From NCBI RefSeq assembly GCF_002911665.1, contig NZ_MTBP01000002.1:2046001-2110000 (forward strand): DNA of 64,000 bases, given 5' to 3'. The notes below the pieces were generated by a model. That model saw nothing but the letters and a program-made list of their open reading frames with translations. It was not told where the DNA came from and made no database searches. Shown piece by piece: positions 57,514 through 64,000 of this stretch. This DNA comes from Actinomadura rubteroloni (GTDB lineage Bacteria; Actinomycetota; Actinomycetes; Streptosporangiales; Streptosporangiaceae). Each line of letters begins with the position of its first letter. The first letter of the stretch is position 1. The position numbers and the translations under genes were made by a program.

Positions 57514-58116
57514 ATGCGGGTCGACCCGGGAGCGTCCGGCGGGAGCGCCGGCCGGCTGGACGGCAGGACCGTCGTCGTGACCGGGGCGGGCGGCGGGGTC
57601 GGGCGCCTCGCCGCGCTGGCGTTCGCCGCGCGCGGCGCCCGGGTGGTGGCGGCCGACATCGATCTCGGGGCGGCGATCCGCACGGCGGCCGTCGCCGAGA
57701 CGTTCGGCCCGGACGCCTTCCCCGTGACGGTCGACATCGGCGACGCCCGCTCGATGGCGGCGTTCGCGGGCGAGATCGAGGACCTGACGGGCCCGCCGGA
57801 CGTCGTCGTCAACAACACCGCGATCGGCCTGGCGTCCGCCGACTGGACGGCCCGCGCCCGCCGCAACCTGGCCGGCGCCGCCCTCGGCTGCCGGCTGTTC
57901 GGCGCGCAGATGGCCGAGCTGGGCACCGGCGGGATGATCGTGAACCTGGCGCCCATCCCGGCGTTCCCGACCCGCGCGACGAGCCCCGCCACCGCGCTCT
58001 GGGCCGCCGTGACCGCGCTGACCCGCCGCGCCGCCGCCGAGCTGGCCGGGCAGGGCGTGGCCGTCCTCACGCTCAGCTCCGCCACCGCCGCGCCCAAGCC
58101 CCGGCCGACCGTCTAA
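57514..58116 (+). CDS. Degenerate short-chain dehydrogenase
   Basis: 200-residue SDR-like protein. The cofactor motif TVVVTGAGGGVGRLAALAF and adenine Asp (VVAADID) are intact, and VVNNTAIG replaces NNAG. The catalytic elements are missing: the Ser strand reads MIVNLAPIPAF and the YxxxK position reads SPATALWAAV with neither Tyr nor Lys. It may bind NAD(P) without reducing a substrate. It is also shorter than usual SDRs (about 250). ATG 57514 preferred; GTG 57469 possible. Its stop overlaps the converging gene as TTAA. Confidence 0.7.
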   Translation: MRVDPGASGGSAGRLDGRTVVVTGAGGGVGRLAALAFAARGARVVAADIDLGAAIRTAAVAETFGPDAFPVTVDIGDARSMAAFAGEIEDLTGPPDVVVNNTAIGLASADWTARARRNLAGAALGCRLFGAQMAELGTGGMIVNLAPIPAFPTRATSPATALWAAVTALTRRAAAELAGQGVAVLTLSSATAAPKPRPTV

Positions 58117-58745
58117 CGCAGGGCGAAGACCTGGCGTTTCGCCTTCAGGCCGGGCGCGACCAGTTCGGCCACGTAGGTGCCCGGACGGGCCGCCGGACGC
58201 GCGCCGCCGCAGCGGCCGGACGAGCGGCGCCGGTCCCAGGTCAGCGTGCGGACGTACGGGATGCCGCGCCGCAGCAGGCGCGGGGACGCGTCGCCGCGCG
58301 CGCACCAGGACGCCGTCCAGACGCGGTCGGCCCCGGACGAGATGCGGACGTCCAGCGCCTTCGGCCCCGTCGCGAACCGGCACGCGGCGGCGCCGGTGTT
58401 CACGGCGGTGAGCCGCAGTTCCGGGCGGTCCTCGCGCCCGTAGACGGCGCGCGACACGGCCAGGTCGACCACGACGTCCTTGCGGGCGCACGCGTCGCCG
58501 GCGTGGCGGCGGGGCGCGGCGGTCCGGGTGACCTGCGCGGTGACGGTCACCGTCGGTAGCGCCGTCGGGGCGGGCGGGGACGCGGACGCGAGCGCGGCGG
58601 CGTCCCGCACCGGCCGGTCCGGGCCCGTCCCGGCCGTGCAGCCCCAGGCCAGCAGCCCGACGGCGGCGAGGACCGCGCCGAGCGCGACGGCCCGCCGCTT
58701 CCAGTACTCGTCCGGCGCATTGTCACTGTCAGTGTCCGTGGACAT
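58113..58745 (-). CDS. Conserved membrane-anchored protein, unknown function
   Basis: 210-residue protein: short acidic N-terminus (STDTDSDNAPDEYWKRR), one membrane segment or signal anchor (about 18-38, AVALGAVLAAVGLLAWGC), a Pro/Thr/Ala stretch, then an extracytoplasmic beta domain with four cysteines (ACARKD, ACRFAT, WCARGD, GRCGG) probably in disulfides. A counterpart lies between disA and mutY in mycobacteria (Rv3587c by recollection). ATG 58745 chosen; ATG 58760 is possible. Divergent from mutY. Confidence 0.7.
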   Translation of the reverse strand: MSTDTDSDNAPDEYWKRRAVALGAVLAAVGLLAWGCTAGTGPDRPVRDAAALASASPPAPTALPTVTVTAQVTRTAAPRRHAGDACARKDVVVDLAVSRAVYGREDRPELRLTAVNTGAAACRFATGPKALDVRISSGADRVWTASWCARGDASPRLLRRGIPYVRTLTWDRRRSSGRCGGARPAARPGTYVAELVAPGLKAKRQVFALR

Positions 58746-58811
58746 ACGTGCAGTATGCATTCGGATGGATCTTCGAGGGGCGGCGGCGCGCCGTGCCACA
58801 ATGACTCCCCG

Positions 58812-59693
58812 ATGGACACCCCCGCTCATCTGATCACCGCGCCGATCCTCGACTGGTACGCGGCGAACGCCCGGGACCTCCCGTGGCGGGCGGCGGACGC
58901 GACGCCGTGGGGCGTGCTGGTCAGCGAGATCATGTTGCAGCAGACGCCGGTGAAGCGCGTCCTGCCCGTCTGGCACGAGTGGCTGCGGCGCTGGCCGACC
59001 CCGGCGGCGCTGGCCGCCGAACCGTCCGGCGAGGCCGTGCGGGCGTGGGGACGGCTCGGCTACCCCCGCCGCGCGCTGCGGCTGCACGCCGCCGCGAAGG
59101 CGATCGTGGAGCGGCACGGCGGCGAGGTCCCCGACGTCCACGCCGAACTGCTCGCGCTGCCCGGCATCGGCGCGTACACGGCGGCGGCCGTCGCGAGCTT
59201 CGCCTACCGGCAGCGGCACGCGGTGCTGGACACCAACGTCCGGCGCGTCCTCGCGCGGATGCGGACGGGCGTGGAGTACCCCCCGAAGGCGCAGACGCGC
59301 GCGGAGGTCGTGCTGGCCGAGGCGCTGCTGCCGGTCGATCCGCCGACGGCCGCGCGCTGGTCGGTCGCGGTGATGGAACTGGGGGCGCTGGTCTGCACGG
59401 CCCGGTCGCCGCGCTGCGTGGACTGCCCCGTCCTGGACCGCTGCGCGTGGCAGGAGGCGGGACGTCCCGCCTACGACGGCCCGCCGCGCGTCGGCCAGAC
59501 CTACGCGGGCACCGACCGGCAATGCCGGGGGCGGCTGCTCGCCGTGCTCCGCGACGCCCCCGCGCCGGTGGAGAAGGGCGCGCTGGACGTCGTCTGGGCG
59601 GACGCCGCGCAACGCGAGCGCGCCCTGGACGGCCTCATCGCCGACGGCCTCGTGGACCCGCTGGACGACGGCCGCTACGCCCTGCCCGCCTGA
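58812..59693 (+). CDS. mutY: A/G-specific adenine glycosylase
   Basis: Removes adenine mispaired with 8-oxoguanine. 293 residues. Catalytic Glu in SEIMLQQTPVKRV near 41, helix-hairpin-helix LPGIGAYTAAAVASFAY near 118, catalytic Asp in LDTNVRRVLARM near 142 and the [4Fe-4S] cluster motif C-x6-C-x2-C-x5-C (CTARSPRCVDCPVLDRC) near 196. The C-terminal MutT-like domain is reduced to about 70 residues, as in other actinobacteria. ATG 58812. Completes the radA-disA-mutY repair neighbourhood. Confidence 0.95.
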   Translation: MDTPAHLITAPILDWYAANARDLPWRAADATPWGVLVSEIMLQQTPVKRVLPVWHEWLRRWPTPAALAAEPSGEAVRAWGRLGYPRRALRLHAAAKAIVERHGGEVPDVHAELLALPGIGAYTAAAVASFAYRQRHAVLDTNVRRVLARMRTGVEYPPKAQTRAEVVLAEALLPVDPPTAARWSVAVMELGALVCTARSPRCVDCPVLDRCAWQEAGRPAYDGPPRVGQTYAGTDRQCRGRLLAVLRDAPAPVEKGALDVVWADAAQRERALDGLIADGLVDPLDDGRYALPA

Positions 59694-59787
59694 CCCGGCG
59701 TGACCAAGGTCGCGCCGCCGGTAGACCTTCGGCCGATGATCTCGGGTCCCGCCGCACCGGAGACTGGTCCCGGCGAACGCGTTCATG

Positions 59788-59801
59788 CGAACACGTGTTC
59801 G
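59788..59801 (+). promoter_or_regulatory. SOS-box-like palindrome upstream of lipase
   Basis: CGAACACGTGTTCG, matching the actinobacterial LexA box core GAAC-N4-GTTC; the extended 16-mer differs from TCGAAC-N4-GTTCGA at one base. It lies just upstream of a possible -10 TACACT (59804-59809). A second palindrome GAACGCGTTC lies at 59775-59784. Confidence 0.55.
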
Positions 59802-59840
59802 ATTACACTCGGACCACACGCTCCCCACGAAAGGCACACC

Positions 59841-60545
59841 GTGTCTCGACGCACGACAGCACGAGCCCTGCCGTTACTCCTCGTCGCGCTGCTGGCGCTC
59901 CTCCCGGCCCCGGCCCGCGCGGACGCGCGCAACCCCGTCCTCGTGATCGGCGGCTACGCGGCCGACACGACGAAGCTGGAGGGCCTGCGGTCCTGGCTGG
60001 CGTCCCAGGGCTTCACCGCGTACTCGATGGTCCTGCTCGGGAACCCGAGCGGGACGGCCGCCATCCCCGACTCCGCGCAGGCCGTCGCCGACAAGGTCAC
60101 CCAGATCCGCCAGGAGACCGGCGCCGCGAAGGTCGACCTGGTCGGCCACTCGATGGGCGGCCTCGCCGAGCGGCACTACGTCAAGTTCCTCGGCGGCCTC
60201 GGCCAGGTCGGCACCTACGTGGACGTCGGCACGCCCGAGGAGGGCGACTGGGCCGGGACGCTCTGCTCCCTCTACCAGGGCTGCCGCGACATGATGCCGG
60301 GCTCGGCGTTCCTGACCCAGCTCAACACGGCCCCCGCCGTCCCGGCCGGGCTGCCCGCCTACCACCTCTACACCACGAGCGGCACCGGCGAGCTGACCGC
60401 CCTGCCCGGCGCGACGAACGCGAGCATCCAGTCGTTCTGCCCGGGGCGCTCGGTCAGCCACGCCGACGAGCCGATCGACGGCGCGACGCAGCAGCTCATC
60501 GCGTCCGCCCTCGACGGCGGCCCCCTCACCACCACCTGCCCCTGA
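59841..60545 (+). CDS. Secreted lipase (EstA/lipase class 2-like)
   Basis: 234-residue exported alpha/beta hydrolase. Signal peptide SRRTTARALPLLLVALLALLPAPARA, cleaved near residue 27. Core strand NPVLVIGGYAADTTKLEGL, nucleophile elbow KVDLVGHSMGGLAERHY with Ser near 103, and cysteines paired as CSLYQGC and FCPG/TTCP. GTG 59841 with AAAGG upstream. The SOS-like box 40 bases upstream is unexpected for a lipase. Confidence 0.85.
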   Translation: MSRRTTARALPLLLVALLALLPAPARADARNPVLVIGGYAADTTKLEGLRSWLASQGFTAYSMVLLGNPSGTAAIPDSAQAVADKVTQIRQETGAAKVDLVGHSMGGLAERHYVKFLGGLGQVGTYVDVGTPEEGDWAGTLCSLYQGCRDMMPGSAFLTQLNTAPAVPAGLPAYHLYTTSGTGELTALPGATNASIQSFCPGRSVSHADEPIDGATQQLIASALDGGPLTTTCP

Positions 60546-60552
60546 CGACCCG

Positions 60553-60585
60553 CCCGCGTCCGTCCACCGCCCGGACGGACGCGGG
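60553..60585. terminator. Bidirectional terminator, lipase / clp
   Basis: Perfect 13-bp stem CCCGCGTCCGTCC / GGACGGACGCGGG, 7-base loop, between two convergent stop codons. Confidence 0.7.
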
Positions 60586-60588
60586 TGT

Positions 60589-63081
<2,493 letters not shown>

Positions 63082-63160
63082 CCGACCTCCCCGGTTGTGG
63101 CCTCCTACCGGCGCGTCCCCGGGGCCCTCTCTCGGAAAACTCCGGTGTCGTCCAAGAACG

Positions 63161-64000
63161 TCATGGTCTGACCGGGCTCGGCCTGCGGAACAGCCAGCCC
63201 AGCCGGGGTTCGACGGCCCACGCCGTGGCGGCCCGGACGGGACGCGTCGACAGCAGCACCGTCAGCGCCAGGCAGCCGGCCGTGACCAGGACGATCTGCC
63301 AGTCCGCCAGCCGGTAGTACCAGTCCTGGTAGGCCATCCACATGATCGGGATGCCGTGCAGCAGGTAGGCGTACATGGTGGCGGCGCCGAACCCGCTGAA
63401 CCACGTCGTGCGGGCCGGGACGACCGCGAGGAACGCCGCCGTCAGCGTCACCGCCGCCGCGAGCGCGACCAGCGTGTACCCGGTGCCGAGCGACCCGCCG
63501 ACGCCGAGCTGCGCGAAGCTGCGCCGCCAGTGGATCCACTCGGGGTCGACCCGTCCGGCGGCGGCGTAGGCGACGACGGCGCCCGCGACGAGCACGGCCG
63601 CGCCCGTCCGGCGCGCGGCGCGGCGGCGCAGGACCGCCAGCTTCTCCGGCGTGACGGTCAGGCCGAACACGAAGAACGGCAGGAACGACAGGACCTGCGC
63701 GGTGTTGAGGGCCGCCGGGAGCGTGACGAGCCCGGACAGTACGCAGATCGCCGTCGCGACGAGCACCGGGCAGCGGATCTGGAGCCAGAATGGCACCGAC
63801 AGCCGCCAGATCAGCAGGGCCAGCAGGAACCACGTCAGGTAGAAGGGCTCGAACGGGTCCCAGCCCATGCGGTGGCCGTCCAGGAACCCGGCGAGCAGCG
63901 TGTAGCCGAGGCTGAACAGCAGGTACGGGGCGGCGATGCCGGTGACGAGCTTGCGGGTCTTGCCGCGTCCGTCGGGGAAGCCGCGCGAGAAGTAGCCGCA
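63161..64000 (-). CDS. Acyltransferase-3 family membrane protein (5' end beyond window)
   Basis: The C-terminal 279 residues of an integral membrane O-acyltransferase (OafA/acyltransferase 3). About eight hydrophobic segments are visible, including WFLLALLIWRLSVPFWLQ, LSFLPFFVFGLTVTPEKL, and a late AATMYAYLLHGIPIMWM typical of the family's last helices. It probably acylates a sugar or polyketide at the membrane. The catalytic His region near the N-terminus lies outside the window. An internal ATG at 63868 is not the true start because the frame continues with membrane-like sequence to the window edge. Confidence 0.85.
   Translation of the reverse strand, partial: CGYFSRGFPDGRGKTRKLVTGIAAPYLLFSLGYTLLAGFLDGHRMGWDPFEPFYLTWFLLALLIWRLSVPFWLQIRCPVLVATAICVLSGLVTLPAALNTAQVLSFLPFFVFGLTVTPEKLAVLRRRAARRTGAAVLVAGAVVAYAAAGRVDPEWIHWRRSFAQLGVGGSLGTGYTLVALAAAVTLTAAFLAVVPARTTWFSGFGAATMYAYLLHGIPIMWMAYQDWYYRLADWQIVLVTAGCLALTVLLSTRPVRAATAWAVEPRLGWLFRRPSPVRP

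Overview
This is a gene-dense, very high-GC chromosomal window with GTG starts, 4-bp stop/start overlaps and short intergenic gaps. It is almost certainly from a filamentous actinobacterium; the mix of haem, lanthipeptide and rifamycin-response genes would fit Actinomadura, other Thermomonosporaceae or a related group, but that genus call is inference. I saw no rRNA, tRNA, transposase, prophage or CRISPR array. Both edge genes are cut (ccsB at the left, an acyltransferase-3 protein at the right).

Layout. 1-3994: System II cytochrome c maturation operon (histidine phosphatase, TlpA thioredoxin, CcdA, ResB, CcsB), with a BlaI-like palindrome before tlpA. 4019-18671: accessory block holding two uncharacterised proteins, a membrane Ser/Thr kinase, a 28-unit dodecamer minisatellite, a 62-bp repeat made of kinase-gene 3' ends, two DUF5954-like paralogues, a Tat-exported phospholipase C, a HigBA-type toxin-antitoxin pair and a coupled four-gene operon (acyl-CoA dehydrogenase-like, PIG-L deacetylase, NodS-like methyltransferase, GT2). 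It separates hemL from the cytochrome c genes, which are neighbours in mycobacteria. 18714-28524: haem synthesis (hemL; rex-hemA-hemC-hemD-hemB behind a Rex operator), with a predicted pseudokinase and a primase/polymerase-domain protein between. 28645-36189: conserved actinobacterial genes (glutaredoxin, membrane protein, HAD phosphatase, PlsC-like acyltransferase, SDR, bS22-like mini-protein, excisionase-type HTH, AcuC). 36373-43883: esterase, a rifamycin-response module (RAE-like palindrome, glycosyltransferase, HelR), secreted lipase, proC and proline dehydrogenase.

43951-52134: LCP cell-wall ligase and a class III lanthipeptide locus: LanKC plus a 40-42 residue precursor with two SxxSxxxC motifs. 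A divergent HxlR regulator and a TetR/ABC exporter operon lie upstream. 52208-64000: methyltransferase, hydrolase, acetyltransferase, then genome-maintenance genes radA, disA and mutY, a secreted lipase behind an SOS-box-like site, a ClpC-type ATPase and the partial acyltransferase.

The clearest functional systems are the haem/cytochrome c genes under redox control, the rifamycin detoxification plus RNA-polymerase-rescue pair, and the lanthipeptide locus. The least understood parts are the 4-18 kb block, with its four-gene operon and its unknown 735-residue protein, and the overlapping hairpins at 30203-30333.
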